Shown piece by piece: positions 9,485 to 19,071 of a stretch of DNA of 64,000 nt. Position numbers and translations under genes: made by a program. The stretch's first letter is position 1; every line of letters begins with the position of its first letter. The stretch comes from DT-110 sp030148525 (GTDB lineage Bacteria; Bacteroidota; Bacteroidia; Chitinophagales; Saprospiraceae). Location of the stretch: positions 4,898,001-4,962,000 of the forward strand of contig OZ245751.1 of NCBI GenBank assembly GCA_965227445.1, in the 5' to 3' direction. Below the pieces are notes generated by a model, which had not been told where the DNA came from, searched no databases, and saw nothing but the letters and a program-made list of their open reading frames with translations.

Positions 9485-11746
9485 TCAAAAGTCCCACAAC
9501 GGCTCCTCCCCCATCAAATGCTCCACAAAATAGTTCCAGCGCTTCTTGGTGAAATAGTCTCCGTATTCACCACGATACCCATGTCGCTGACTCGGGATGA
9601 TCAGCAGATCGAACTCTTTATCGGCCCGGATCAGCGCCTCGCTCAATTTGAAGGTAGCCGAGGGGTTTACATTTTCGTCGATGCCCCCGTGCACCAGCAG
9701 CAATTTGCCCTCCAGTTTATGGGCGTTGGTGATGTTGGATTGTTGGTGGTAAGCCGAGTCGACCGGCCAGCCCATGTACATTTCGGGCCACCAGGCTTTT
9801 TCCATGCGGTGGTCGTGGTCGCCCGAGGAAGCAACCCCTACTTTATAGGTATCAGGATATTGGAGCATACCCCGCCCCGCATCGTACCCGCCGGCGGAAT
9901 GGCCAAAGATGCCCACCCGATCGGCATCGAACCAGTCGAAGCGCTCACCCAGTTCCCGGATGGCGTACACGTGATCGCTCAATCCGTAGCCTAGCCGCTT
10001 ATACGAAACATCGCGGAAGGCCTTGGACCGTCCGGCCGAGCCCCGACCATCAATGGTCACCACGATGAACCCTAACTCCGCCAGTGACTGGTTGGTGCCC
10101 GACATCCCGCTGCGGAAAGCCCGTGGATAGCGGTAGGTGAACGGGCCGGTATAGCTGTACTCCACTACCGGATAGGAGCGACCGGGGTCGAAATCCGTGG
10201 GTTTCCATACGGCGCAGTAAATATCTGAGACACCATCGTCAGCCTTGATCACGTAGGTCTCCGGCGGACGCCAACCGAGGGCGAGCAATCCCGATACGTC
10301 CGCTTCGCTGATGGTAACGTACTGATCGGGTTGACCGGTCTGACGCAGAACGGTCTCCGTGGGTTGGGTCGTCGTGCTGTAGTTGTCGACGAAGTAATCC
10401 CCGTCGGGAGACACGGCTACCTGGTGGTGGGCGTTTTCGGGGGTCAGCAGATCAACCTGCCTGCCGGCAAAATCCACCCGGTAGAGATGATCGTAGTAGA
10501 TGTTGCGACCGGGTTCTTTTCCCATGGCCGTGAAATAGATCTGTTCCTGCTCTTCGTCCACCTGTTTGATGTCGCTTACCAGATAGGCTCCCTGGGTCAA
10601 TGCGGTGCAATCACCGGATGCGATGTCGAGCAGATAGAGGTGATTCCAGCCGCTGCGTTCGGAGGTAAACAGGATTTGATTGCGATCTTCCAGCAGGCGG
10701 TACTCATCGTAAGCATTATTGACGCTGGTTTCGCTGGTCTCGGTGTGGAAGGTGCGCACCTTACCCGTGCCGGCATCTACTTCCACGTAGTGGCGGGCTT
10801 TATAGCCGCGCTCGTAATAGCGTCCGACCAGGCGGTCGCTGTCGGGCATCCATCGCAAGTTGGGTGCCACGATATGAGCTGCCGGAGGCAGATCGACTTT
10901 GGTTTCCGTTTGCTCCTCGATATCGAACAGCACCTGGTGGTAATAGACCATAGTGGAATCCCCCGGAGACCCCCGGTAATAGCCCAGGAGTCGGGGCCGG
11001 TAGAGGCTGTCGACCGACCAGTCGAGGAGATACATTTTTTCGGCGACGCGGGTATCGACGATGTTGCAACTGATCTTTTTGGAGTCGGGCGACCAACTTA
11101 CGGCGAAATTTTCGGGGCGGTCACCGTTCTCCCCTTCGATGATATCGCCCCAGCCGTAGTAGCTGGCGTACGCATACTCGCGGGTACCGTCGGTGCTGAG
11201 TTGGATCTCTTCGCCCGTTTCCACCGAGCGGATGTAGAGGTTATAGTTTTTGGCGAAAGCCACCCACTGACTGTCGGGGGAAACCCGCTCTATCCGATTA
11301 CCCCTACCCCATGACGGTTGCCAGCTGCTCAACGAATAATCGGTAAGATGGCAGATATAGGTACCATTCCTGGTTCGGAAGGTTAAACTGTCCCGATTGA
11401 AAAACCGCACATCAGAAATGGGCAGACTATCCGGCTGGGCGGCATCCATCCCTTCCCGGATCAACGCTTCTGCTAACCGTTCGTGATCAAAAGCTTCCTC
11501 AGGAGTCATATCCGGAAAAGCAATCAACTGGAAACGGCGGGTACCCGGTTCCTCCAGCATATAACTCAGCCCCGTGGAATCCCGGAACCATTGCGGGCTC
11601 ACGTACAGGTTTTGCGTTTTCTCCTGGAAATGTTTTTGCCGGAAGGCTTCCGCCCGCCGGTAATCTTCGGCCGTCAGGGATTGGGCATCCGCCGAAAAGG
11701 GCAGGCAGCACAGCAGGCAGCTGATGGTGAGTAGGTGTTTGTTCAT
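9485..11746 (-). CDS. Exported dipeptidyl peptidase IV-type serine peptidase (S9)
   Basis: Cleaves dipeptides (typically X-Pro or X-Ala) from peptide N-termini in the periplasm. The start at 11746 was chosen over a codon 27 bases upstream because it gives a clean signal peptide (MNKHLLTISCLLCCLPFSADAQ); the product is 753 residues. Residues ~80-490 form the DPPIV_N beta-propeller (repeated WSPDSKK, RWMPDSDRL blades); the last ~250 residues are the alpha/beta hydrolase. The nucleophile is Ser ~617 in GHSAGGYDAG, the Asp is in GGIDENVNP and the His in SQRHGYRG, so the triad is complete. It is divergent from the superoxide dismutase gene. No close partner genes. Confidence 0.93.
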   Translation of the reverse strand: MNKHLLTISCLLCCLPFSADAQSLTAEDYRRAEAFRQKHFQEKTQNLYVSPQWFRDSTGLSYMLEEPGTRRFQLIAFPDMTPEEAFDHERLAEALIREGMDAAQPDSLPISDVRFFNRDSLTFRTRNGTYICHLTDYSLSSWQPSWGRGNRIERVSPDSQWVAFAKNYNLYIRSVETGEEIQLSTDGTREYAYASYYGWGDIIEGENGDRPENFAVSWSPDSKKISCNIVDTRVAEKMYLLDWSVDSLYRPRLLGYYRGSPGDSTMVYYHQVLFDIEEQTETKVDLPPAAHIVAPNLRWMPDSDRLVGRYYERGYKARHYVEVDAGTGKVRTFHTETSETSVNNAYDEYRLLEDRNQILFTSERSGWNHLYLLDIASGDCTALTQGAYLVSDIKQVDEEQEQIYFTAMGKEPGRNIYYDHLYRVDFAGRQVDLLTPENAHHQVAVSPDGDYFVDNYSTTTQPTETVLRQTGQPDQYVTISEADVSGLLALGWRPPETYVIKADDGVSDIYCAVWKPTDFDPGRSYPVVEYSYTGPFTYRYPRAFRSGMSGTNQSLAELGFIVVTIDGRGSAGRSKAFRDVSYKRLGYGLSDHVYAIRELGERFDWFDADRVGIFGHSAGGYDAGRGMLQYPDTYKVGVASSGDHDHRMEKAWWPEMYMGWPVDSAYHQQSNITNAHKLEGKLLLVHGGIDENVNPSATFKLSEALIRADKEFDLLIIPSQRHGYRGEYGDYFTKKRWNYFVEHLMGEEPLWDF

Positions 11747-11989
11747 AAATCTGGTGTTGTTGGCGTTTGCCAAAAAGTAGTAGCATTTTAAGGTACAAAA
11801 AAATGTACGTCACGAGATTGCCTTCTCTAAAGGCTACGGGAGGTAAGCTACGTTCAGCAATAACCAAAGCTCATTACCAGACTAACTACTTACCACCCAA
11901 CCGGCAATCCACGTTTTATCCTCGTACCTTAAGGCAAGTGCCAATACTTTCCGAATGCAGTTGGTCATTCATCGCAAAAAACATAGATC

Positions 11990-12712
11990 ATGGATCGCAA
12001 AAGCTTCCTACAGAACAGTCTAATCTTAGGCGGAGCCTCCATCATGCCCGTCAACAGCGTTTTCACCCAAAGCCTGGAACAAAATGGCATCGACAAACTA
12101 ACCGACGCCGACGGCAACTTCGTTCACCTCCCGCTACCCTACAACCAAAACTTTTTGGAGCCTTCCATGGACGAGGAGACCTTATACCTGCATTACACTT
12201 TTCACCACGGAGGAGCCGTAAAGGGGGCCAATCGCGATCTGGCCAACATCCGGGAAGCACTGGATGCCCGCGATAATGTCCAGGTGGAATACTGGACCAA
12301 GAAACTGGCCTACCATTTCTCCAGTCACGTATTACATACGATTTTCTGGAGCAACCTTACCAATAAGCGAACTGAACCAAAAGGCGACCTGAAAAAGTAC
12401 ATCGACAAATATTTCGGCACCTTCGACACCCTGAAATACAACATCGCCCAGGTTTCCAAGTCAGTGGAGGGTGCCGGCTGGGGTATTCTGGGATATCAAC
12501 CATTCGCCGATAGCCTGGTGGTGCTTTCCTGCGATAATCACGAGCGGCTCACTCAGTGGGGTGTGATCCCAATTCTGGTGATCGATGTTTGGGAGCATGC
12601 TTATTACCTAAAATACCGCAACAAAAGAGGCGATTTTGTGGATGCCCTTTTCCCGATCATCAATTGGGATAACGTGGCGGAACGATTTGAGGCCGCCCGA
12701 AAAATCGTATGA
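11990..12712 (+). CDS. Exported Fe/Mn superoxide dismutase
   Basis: Converts superoxide to oxygen and hydrogen peroxide. The 240-residue product carries a ~30-residue N-terminal extension (MDRKSFLQNSLILGGASIMP) absent from cytoplasmic SODs. It has a single-Arg, Tat-like DRKSFLQ start and a hydrophobic stretch, so it is probably exported. Metal ligands are in place: His in LHYTFHHGG, His in HVLHTIFW, and Asp/His in VIDVWEHAYYLKY. The rest follows the Sod_Fe N and C domains. It is convergent with czcA, with only 10 bases between stop codons. Divergent from the S9 peptidase across a 243-base spacer. Fe versus Mn use cannot be decided by eye. Confidence 0.93.
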   Translation: MDRKSFLQNSLILGGASIMPVNSVFTQSLEQNGIDKLTDADGNFVHLPLPYNQNFLEPSMDEETLYLHYTFHHGGAVKGANRDLANIREALDARDNVQVEYWTKKLAYHFSSHVLHTIFWSNLTNKRTEPKGDLKKYIDKYFGTFDTLKYNIAQVSKSVEGAGWGILGYQPFADSLVVLSCDNHERLTQWGVIPILVIDVWEHAYYLKYRNKRGDFVDALFPIINWDNVAERFEAARKIV

Positions 12713-12722
12713 GGTGTACCTC

Positions 12723-15700
12723 CTATTCCCGGTTCCGCTTCATCAGGTAATAGACACAGGGAATAACCAGCAGATTGAGGAGCGTCGAGGAAACCAACCC
12801 CCCTAAGATGACCACGGCCATGGGGCTCTGGATCTCATTTCCGGCCTCGCCACCAGCGAGGGCAAGCGGGATGAGGGCCAGGCCCGTAGTAAGTGCAGTC
12901 ATTAAAATGGGATTCAGGCGATCCAGTGATCCCTCCAGTAGGGTATCGTGCAGCGAATAATCCTCCTGCAGCACCTGGTATCTGCTCACCAGTAAGATGC
13001 CGTTTCGGGCCGCAATACCAAAGAGGCTGATAAAACCGATGGTCGAGGCAATGGAAACAATGCCCGTCGTCAGGTACACGATGCACACTCCGCCAATAAG
13101 GGCCAGTGGCAGGTTGAGCAATACGATACTGGCCAAAGACAGGTTACTGAATTCCTGGAACAGCAGTAAAAAGATGACCAGAATCGCACCGATTGATGCC
13201 AACAACAACAAACGTGTTGCACGGGCCTCGCTTTCGAACTGGCCACCGTATTCTACCCGATAGCCCTCGGGGAAGGACACATTGGCATCTACCGTGGCTT
13301 GAATTTCGTTGACTACTCCGCGCAGATCACGTCCGGCCACATTAGCTGATACCACGACCTTGCGTTGTACATTCTCCCTGCTCACGGAATACGGACTTCC
13401 CACAACATCTACCTCCGCTACATAATGCAGAGGGATCTTCCGGCCGTCTGATGTATCCAGCAGGGTATTCTTCAAGGCTTTGGCCTCCCGGCGGTTCGCT
13501 TCATTATAGCGGACGACAAGATCAAATTTTCGCTGGCCCTCGAATACCTGTCCTACCGTTTCCCCGGCAAAGGCCACATCCACAAAGTTGATAAATTCTC
13601 CAGTGCGGATACCGTATTTGGCCAGAAGCATACGGTTGGGTTTGACCTGAATCTGGGGTACTTCGATCTGTTGTTCTACGTTCACATCAACCAGTCCCGG
13701 TATTCCTTCGATTTGCCGGCTGATTTCACTGCCTTTTTGAAAAAGGGTGTTCAGATTCGTTCCGAATACTTTGATGGCAATATTGGCTCTGGTTCCCGAA
13801 AGCATGTGGTCGATCCGGTGAGCAATAGGCTGTCCGATAGTAATATTCGCCCCAGGAACGACACTGAGGGTGTTGCGTACATCCTCCAGGAAAGCCTCCT
13901 CACTACGCTCCCCCAGTGCAAAAGGAACATCGACTTCGGATGCATTAACACCCTGGGCGTGTTCATCCATTTCGGCCCGGCCGGTACGCCGGGAGGTAAT
14001 ATCTATTTCGGGTAATTCCAGGAGTAATTCCTCGACCAGGGCTCCGGTTTTATTGGATTCTTCCAAAGAGGTACCCGGTGGAGTAACCACGCTGATCACC
14101 AGAGAACCTTCGTTGAATTCGGGCAGGAAGCTTCGGCCCAGGTTGGTCAGCAGCCAGACGGAGCCACCGAACAGTAATACCGCAATAATCACCACCAGCC
14201 GGGGTATACGCAGTACGCCCGACAGCACCTTCCGATAACCGTCCGCCAGGGTTCGTTCGACCCAGCCACCCCGGATCTGGCGCTGCAACCGGGCTTCGTT
14301 GGTCAACAAATAACTGCTAAGTACCGGGGTCAGGGTAACGGCCACAAATAAGGAGGTGAAAATGGCCGTGATAAAAGAGATACCCAACGGACGCAGCAGG
14401 CGCCCCTCCATACCACTAAGGAAAAACAGGGGCAGGAACGCGGCTATAATGATGAGGGTAGCGATGAGGATGGAATTCCGTATCTCACTGGACGCTTCAA
14501 AAATAATGTGCAGGGGGTTAGACCGCTCCTCCCGTGGCCGTGCCAGATTTTCGCGTAAGCGCTTAAAAATATTTTCCACATCAATGATAGCATCATCGAC
14601 CAGGGCACCGATCGCAATGGCCATACCTCCCAGACTCATGGTGTTGATTGTCAGGCCCAATACCTTTAATACGATCATGGTAACCAGTAAGGAGGAGGGT
14701 ATAGCAATCAGCGAAATGACCGTGGTACGCCAATTCAGCAGGAACAGGAACAGGATAACACTTACAAACAGGGCTCCCTCCAGCAGGGTGCGTTGGAGGT
14801 TATCGATGGATGCCCGGATAAAGTTGGACTGACGGAATATCTGGGTATTAATTGTAACCCCTGTCGGCAACTGTCGTTCCATGGCCAGGATCGTTTCATC
14901 GATCTGTTCGGTCAATTCCAGTGTATTTGCATTCGGTTGCTTCAGTACGGTCATAATTACGGAGGGTTGGCCCCGGACTGCTCCATCCCCGATCTTGGGT
15001 GCTCCGGTAATATGTACGTCGGCCACATCGGCGATGGTAATTACCTCTTGCCCATCCCTTCGAATCAATGTCTGTCCGATTTCTTCGGGTATATTGGTTC
15101 GCCCTTCACCCTGGATCAAGTACTGCTGGCCGTATTCCGAAATAAAGCCACCAGAGGCATTGCGGGTGGCCATAGCCGCTGTCTCCTCCAATTCTCGTAA
15201 AGAAACCTCGTAGTATCGCATACGGTCGGGATCAGCCGCCACCTCATACTGCTTGTAGCTCCCCCCTATGGTAATGACCTGGGCGACGCCTCCGATGGCC
15301 AGTAACTGGGGCCGGATGGTCCAGTCAGCCACTGTTCGCAATTCCAGGGGAGACAAGCTGTCTGATTGGATGCTCAACAACATGATTTCGCCCATGATGG
15401 AGGATATGGGGGCTAGTGTAGGACTCGACACACCCTCCGGAAGATTGCCCTCTACAGTCGCCAACTTTTCCGCGACAATTTGGCGAGCCTGATATATGTC
15501 GGTTCCCCATTCAAACTCAGCCCAGACAATGGAGATTCCCATGGCCGAGGACGACCGGATCCGCCGAATATTTGGCGCTCCGTTAAGGGCCGATTCCAAC
15601 TGGTAACTCACCAGGAGTTCCACCTCCTCTGTAGCCATACCGTGGGCTTCGGTCAACACCGTAACGGTGGGGGCTGTTAAATCCGGGAAGACATCCACGT

Positions 15701-15803
15701 CCATATCATAAGCAATGTACCCGCCGGTTATCATGATCAGTCCGAATACAAAGAGGACGATCAACCGGTTCTGAAGAGAAAGTTGTATGAGGCGATCAAG
15801 CAT
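12723..15803 (-). CDS. czcA: Heavy-metal efflux RND pump, inner-membrane subunit (CzcA/CusA type)
   Basis: A 1026-residue proton-driven transporter that moves heavy-metal cations (Co/Zn/Cd, or Cu/Ag) out through a tripartite complex. It shows the RND layout: N-terminal helix (LIVLFVFGLIMITGGYIAYDMDVDVFPDLTAP), large periplasmic loop, TM2-TM6 with the HME-class GALVDDAIIDVENIF segment in TM4 (Asp 403-404), second loop and TM8-TM12. The DVDVFPDL opening is typical of CzcA/CusA. It is the last gene of the operon, separated from the TolC-family gene by 138 bases that hold a palindromic repeat (15855-15927), an unusual interruption for a tightly packed efflux operon. Metal specificity is not clear, but His-rich partner genes favour Zn, Ni, Co or Cu. 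Confidence 0.95.
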   Translation of the reverse strand: MLDRLIQLSLQNRLIVLFVFGLIMITGGYIAYDMDVDVFPDLTAPTVTVLTEAHGMATEEVELLVSYQLESALNGAPNIRRIRSSSAMGISIVWAEFEWGTDIYQARQIVAEKLATVEGNLPEGVSSPTLAPISSIMGEIMLLSIQSDSLSPLELRTVADWTIRPQLLAIGGVAQVITIGGSYKQYEVAADPDRMRYYEVSLRELEETAAMATRNASGGFISEYGQQYLIQGEGRTNIPEEIGQTLIRRDGQEVITIADVADVHITGAPKIGDGAVRGQPSVIMTVLKQPNANTLELTEQIDETILAMERQLPTGVTINTQIFRQSNFIRASIDNLQRTLLEGALFVSVILFLFLLNWRTTVISLIAIPSSLLVTMIVLKVLGLTINTMSLGGMAIAIGALVDDAIIDVENIFKRLRENLARPREERSNPLHIIFEASSEIRNSILIATLIIIAAFLPLFFLSGMEGRLLRPLGISFITAIFTSLFVAVTLTPVLSSYLLTNEARLQRQIRGGWVERTLADGYRKVLSGVLRIPRLVVIIAVLLFGGSVWLLTNLGRSFLPEFNEGSLVISVVTPPGTSLEESNKTGALVEELLLELPEIDITSRRTGRAEMDEHAQGVNASEVDVPFALGERSEEAFLEDVRNTLSVVPGANITIGQPIAHRIDHMLSGTRANIAIKVFGTNLNTLFQKGSEISRQIEGIPGLVDVNVEQQIEVPQIQVKPNRMLLAKYGIRTGEFINFVDVAFAGETVGQVFEGQRKFDLVVRYNEANRREAKALKNTLLDTSDGRKIPLHYVAEVDVVGSPYSVSRENVQRKVVVSANVAGRDLRGVVNEIQATVDANVSFPEGYRVEYGGQFESEARATRLLLLASIGAILVIFLLLFQEFSNLSLASIVLLNLPLALIGGVCIVYLTTGIVSIASTIGFISLFGIAARNGILLVSRYQVLQEDYSLHDTLLEGSLDRLNPILMTALTTGLALIPLALAGGEAGNEIQSPMAVVILGGLVSSTLLNLLVIPCVYYLMKRNRE

Positions 15804-15854
15804 AGTTTTTTTTCATTTCAAGGGCGGCATCCGCAGGGCCACCAGAAAGTCAAT

Positions 15855-15927
15855 TATACCGCTTCCGAAGTGGTTTTGCTGCGCAGTACTTCGTGCTGGT
15901 GTCCCAAACCACTTCGTTGTCGGTATA
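15855..15927. repeat. TATA-bounded palindromic element, copy 2 (73 bp), inside the efflux operon
   Basis: Starts TATACCGCTTCC (the left end typical of the A module) and continues with the B-module stem GAAGTGGTTTTGC...CCCAAACCACTTC, ending TTGTCGGTATA. It is inverted relative to copies 1, 3, 4 and 6 and appears chimeric at its left end. It lies between czcC and czcA on the likely shared transcript, where it would fold into a strong hairpin. Confidence 0.92.
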
Positions 15928-15941
15928 AGTGCTCCGGGGCT

Positions 15942-17153
15942 TTATTGTCCCAGCCAATAATTCAATGTCACTTGCAGTACATTCAGGGAGTATACCCCAT
16001 CAAGTACCTGCTCTTTCACCCGGATAATCTGCTCGATACTATCCAGGTATTCCAAATAAGTGGTTTCTCCTTCCCGAAAAGCAGCAAGGGTTGTGGCTCC
16101 TTGCTCTTCCACCAGGGGTTGCAGTTCCTGTTGCAGGTACTCCAAAACCTCGCGTTGGTGGGCGATGCGGGCGACCAACTCCGATGTGATCCGTCGAATG
16201 TCCTGCCGTTCATTTTTCAGGGAGGCCTTTTGGATCTCCACCCCCACTTTGGCCGCCTCGATCCGTTGATCGTATGACTTCCGGAACAGAGGGACGTTCA
16301 CTCCAATCTGGTAGCCGAAAAGAGGGAAATTCCCGAAGGCCTCCTGTAAACTCAGGCGGGAATTTATTTGGGGCAGTAATTTGGCCTCCTGGGTAGCCAC
16401 CTGTGCGCGGGCCATTTCTTCGCGGGCACGGATGATCTCCAGGTGAGGGCTACGCTGTAAACTGGTATCCACCCGTGGTGCCGGATTGGGAGAAAGGGTG
16501 CCCCGGACCTCGTAGCGATTACCCGGAGGTAACCATTGGTTAAATTGGTCCAATGCAATCTGATATTGTTCCTCGGCGTGGCGTTTCTCTAAACGAGCCT
16601 GTCCGAGTCGGGTACGGGCCGACATTTGCGGTATTTTACCAGTTTCTCCGCTTTCCAGAAGCACAGTAGCCAACTCGAGAAAGGACTGGTACAGCGCCGA
16701 GTTCTCCACTGCCAGGTTCAGGACCTCGGTCGCATATTGTACCCGCTGGTACGCCAGGGTAACATCCCGAATGACTTGTTGCTCGGTCACCGAAAGTTGC
16801 TTCTCAGCCACAAAAGCCCCCCGCTCATAATACCTTCGTTGCACCTCTGAAACCTTTGGCAAATAAAAGTTCTGCTGCAGATTCAAGGCTTGCACCCCCC
16901 ACTGATTGCCGGGCAGGAATTCATCACCGGATAGATATATCTGTGTTGGTTGTGGCATGTATCCGGCATCGGCTAATTCCCGCTGCTGTTGAACAGATAA
17001 CTGATCCCGCTCGATACCGGCGTAGTGATCTTTGGCCAACGTAAGCGCTTCCTCCAGACTAATGGAGACCGCCTGCCCGTAGAGACCGCGATAAGATCCG
17101 GCAATGATCAGTAAAAATATTAGTACTCCGGGGATGCTTGGTTTCCTATTCAT
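15942..17153 (-). CDS. czcC: TolC-family outer-membrane efflux protein (CzcC type)
   Basis: Outer-membrane channel partner of the RND pump. About 403 residues from the start at 17153, which gives a proper signal peptide (MNRKPSIPGVLIFLLIIAGS...YGQ). A start at 17174 is also possible and would overlap czcB. It has two copies of the TolC-like helical hairpin rich in heptads (for example EVQRRYYERGAFVAEKQLSVTEQQVIRD and REGETTYLEYLDSIEQIIRVKEQVLDGVYSLN). The C-terminal half contains the GYQIGVNVPLFRKSYDQRIEAA strand typical of CzcC. Directly follows czcB by 10 bases. Confidence 0.9.
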   Translation of the reverse strand: MNRKPSIPGVLIFLLIIAGSYRGLYGQAVSISLEEALTLAKDHYAGIERDQLSVQQQRELADAGYMPQPTQIYLSGDEFLPGNQWGVQALNLQQNFYLPKVSEVQRRYYERGAFVAEKQLSVTEQQVIRDVTLAYQRVQYATEVLNLAVENSALYQSFLELATVLLESGETGKIPQMSARTRLGQARLEKRHAEEQYQIALDQFNQWLPPGNRYEVRGTLSPNPAPRVDTSLQRSPHLEIIRAREEMARAQVATQEAKLLPQINSRLSLQEAFGNFPLFGYQIGVNVPLFRKSYDQRIEAAKVGVEIQKASLKNERQDIRRITSELVARIAHQREVLEYLQQELQPLVEEQGATTLAAFREGETTYLEYLDSIEQIIRVKEQVLDGVYSLNVLQVTLNYWLGQ

Positions 17154-17163
17154 TCGGTATTGA

Positions 17164-18708
17164 TTAGTGTTCATGGCCGTGTCCCGGTATAGTAGTTGAC
17201 ATCGATGCCATCTTAATCTGGTAAGCCCCTTTGATCACTACCCATTCTCCGTCCGACAATCCGTCGAGAACCTGGATATGGGCTCCGTCACTAATCCCCA
17301 GGGTAAGCGGCCTCTTCTCAAATGTTTCCCCGCTGGCCTGGACATAGACATACTGTTGGTCATAGTCCTGAAGCAAAGCTGACTCGGGGATGACAATGCC
17401 CTGTTCTACTGGCTCCATCAACAAAAACATCTCTACGTATGATCCGGGCAATAGTCTGCCGAGGTTATCGACCTCAAATTGCACCGGAATGAAGTGGTTA
17501 TTGGGTTGCAATGCCTTCCCGTATTGTATCAGGCGGCCATTGTAGTCCTCAATGGACTGGACTTTCTTCTGATAGGGTGCTTTGAAGTGGGCAGAGGTTA
17601 TACCTGACAACCTGGGCAGGTACTGCTGTGAAACCTGCGCCTCGAGGATTAAGGTGCGATTACTGGTGACCTCAACCAGTGGAGTTCCTTCTACCACGTA
17701 TTGACCATCGTTGATCAGGATATTTTTGATGATTCCCGAAATGGGGGCCGTCACGGTATGTCCGCCTGTTTCCGCATTCACAACCTTATTAAGAGTTTCC
17801 AATTCAGCCTGAGCAACCGTGAATTCCATGCTGCGTTGTTCAAACTCTTTCTGCCCTATGATCTCCTGATCCAATAGATTACGCGCCCGTTCGAAACTGG
17901 CCCTTGCCCTTTCTAATCGAGCCTGAGCCACTTTGTACTTTTCCTGCAGGTTCCCCCGGACCAGTCCCTCACTGGTCACAGTGAACAGGGGCTGGCCGGC
18001 CTGGACTTCCTTACCGGCCCGCAGGGTCGTATTCTGGAAAAAGACCAGGCCACTCGTTTTGGCGACCGCCATTTTCTCGGCGCTTCGCACGGGCAGGATC
18101 TCTCCCGACGTGCGAATTACCTCGCTGATGGGCTGGTGAACAGCCGGCGCCATCGCAAAATCGATTCGCCAGGCCTGCTCCTTTAGAAAGTCGACCCTCT
18201 CTCCGGAGAAGTTTTCCTCCGGCATGTCTGCTTCTGCTTCGGCCATGGTGTTATATATCTTGATATCCGTCAAAACGATGCGGTCGGTAAAAGATGGGGT
18301 TTCCACCTCGAACACCAACTGTCCGGTTCCGGCCCTGGTCGGCTGCAAGCCGGGGGTAAAGATTCCCGGCGAAGAGGGTGCGTCGACTGTTTGCCGTACG
18401 CCCTTATTGCCAGTGATCAGGCTGACAGTCAGGCTTCCTTCCCGAACGGGCTTGAAATCTGTACGATGGGTGAAGTGTGCAGCAAACCTACTTACCTCTC
18501 CAACCACCAAAGGTTTGAATTCAACAAATAATTCCAGCTGATCGGACCATTCAGTATAGGTTTCGGCCAGGCCTTCCGCATGGGAATGATCCCCTTCTTC
18601 TTCGTGAGAGTGATCGCCCACTGTATCGTGGGAATGCCCCCCTGATTGCACGGGTTGACAAGCCAGCATCAGGCATAGGCCCGATGCTGACAATACATAT
18701 TTCCACAT
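17164..18708 (-). CDS. czcB: Heavy-metal efflux periplasmic adaptor (CzcB/CusB type), His-rich lipoprotein
   Basis: Membrane-fusion protein linking the RND pump with the TolC channel. 514 residues, with a lipobox (LMLACQP) then a His-rich stretch (HSHDTVGDHSH, DHSHAEG, about residues 25-46) likely to bind metal. An N-terminal beta domain (about 50-160) comes next. The adaptor core follows: barrel-sandwich hybrid with KTSGLVFFQNTTLRAGKEV...GQPLFTV, alpha-hairpin (VAQARLERARASFERARNLL), second lipoyl half (GHTVTAPISGIIKNILINDGQYV), beta-barrel and membrane-proximal domain. It is the third gene of the operon, preceded by a small His-rich lipoprotein gene 12 bases away. Confidence 0.92.
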   Translation of the reverse strand: MWKYVLSASGLCLMLACQPVQSGGHSHDTVGDHSHEEEGDHSHAEGLAETYTEWSDQLELFVEFKPLVVGEVSRFAAHFTHRTDFKPVREGSLTVSLITGNKGVRQTVDAPSSPGIFTPGLQPTRAGTGQLVFEVETPSFTDRIVLTDIKIYNTMAEAEADMPEENFSGERVDFLKEQAWRIDFAMAPAVHQPISEVIRTSGEILPVRSAEKMAVAKTSGLVFFQNTTLRAGKEVQAGQPLFTVTSEGLVRGNLQEKYKVAQARLERARASFERARNLLDQEIIGQKEFEQRSMEFTVAQAELETLNKVVNAETGGHTVTAPISGIIKNILINDGQYVVEGTPLVEVTSNRTLILEAQVSQQYLPRLSGITSAHFKAPYQKKVQSIEDYNGRLIQYGKALQPNNHFIPVQFEVDNLGRLLPGSYVEMFLLMEPVEQGIVIPESALLQDYDQQYVYVQASGETFEKRPLTLGISDGAHIQVLDGLSDGEWVVIKGAYQIKMASMSTTIPGHGHEH

Positions 18709-18720
18709 GATGTAGTTATT

Positions 18721-18975
18721 TTATTGATTATTGGTGCTGTCCTGGCGAAGGGAGTCAGCCTCGACCGAAAATTCTTCCTGTTCGTGGTCGTGGTCGTGAT
18801 CAGGGTCTCCATCGTGGGAATGGGCATGGTCCTCGCCGTCCGCGTGGTCGTGATCAGCGTGCTCGCTACCATCCTCATGGGAATGGGTTCCGTCGTCATG
18901 GGTATGACTATCGCTGTTAGAACAAGCTGTCAGATAGAATAGGGAAATCGTACAAATGATGAGTAAACGTTTCAT
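18721..18975 (-). CDS. Small His/Asp-rich lipoprotein, probable periplasmic metal binder
   Basis: An 84-residue product from the ATG at 18975, which starts a clear lipoprotein signal (MKRLLIICTISLFYLTAC, lipobox LTAC). The mature part is almost wholly His, Asp, Glu and Gly (HTHDDGTHSHEDGSEHADHD and so on) up to about residue 62, then an acidic tail. No fold is recognisable; such stretches bind Zn, Ni, Co or Cu with low specificity. It sits 12 bases upstream of czcB, which has the same kind of stretch at its own N-terminus, so the two may share an origin by duplication of the leader region. Function inferred from composition and context only. Confidence 0.8.
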   Translation of the reverse strand: MKRLLIICTISLFYLTACSNSDSHTHDDGTHSHEDGSEHADHDHADGEDHAHSHDGDPDHDHDHEQEEFSVEADSLRQDSTNNQ

Positions 18976-19071
18976 TTTCCTGAATTTAAGGGTATGACAA
19001 AAAGGTAACTCCACCACCGGGTAGAGTCAGGCAAGGCTACCACGGGGGGCAGGCCTGTATGCGAAAAGGAT

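Noticed and set aside
10331..11314. 327-codon frame antisense to the S9 peptidase
   Set aside because: Shadow frame; the peptidase on the minus strand is complete with all catalytic motifs.
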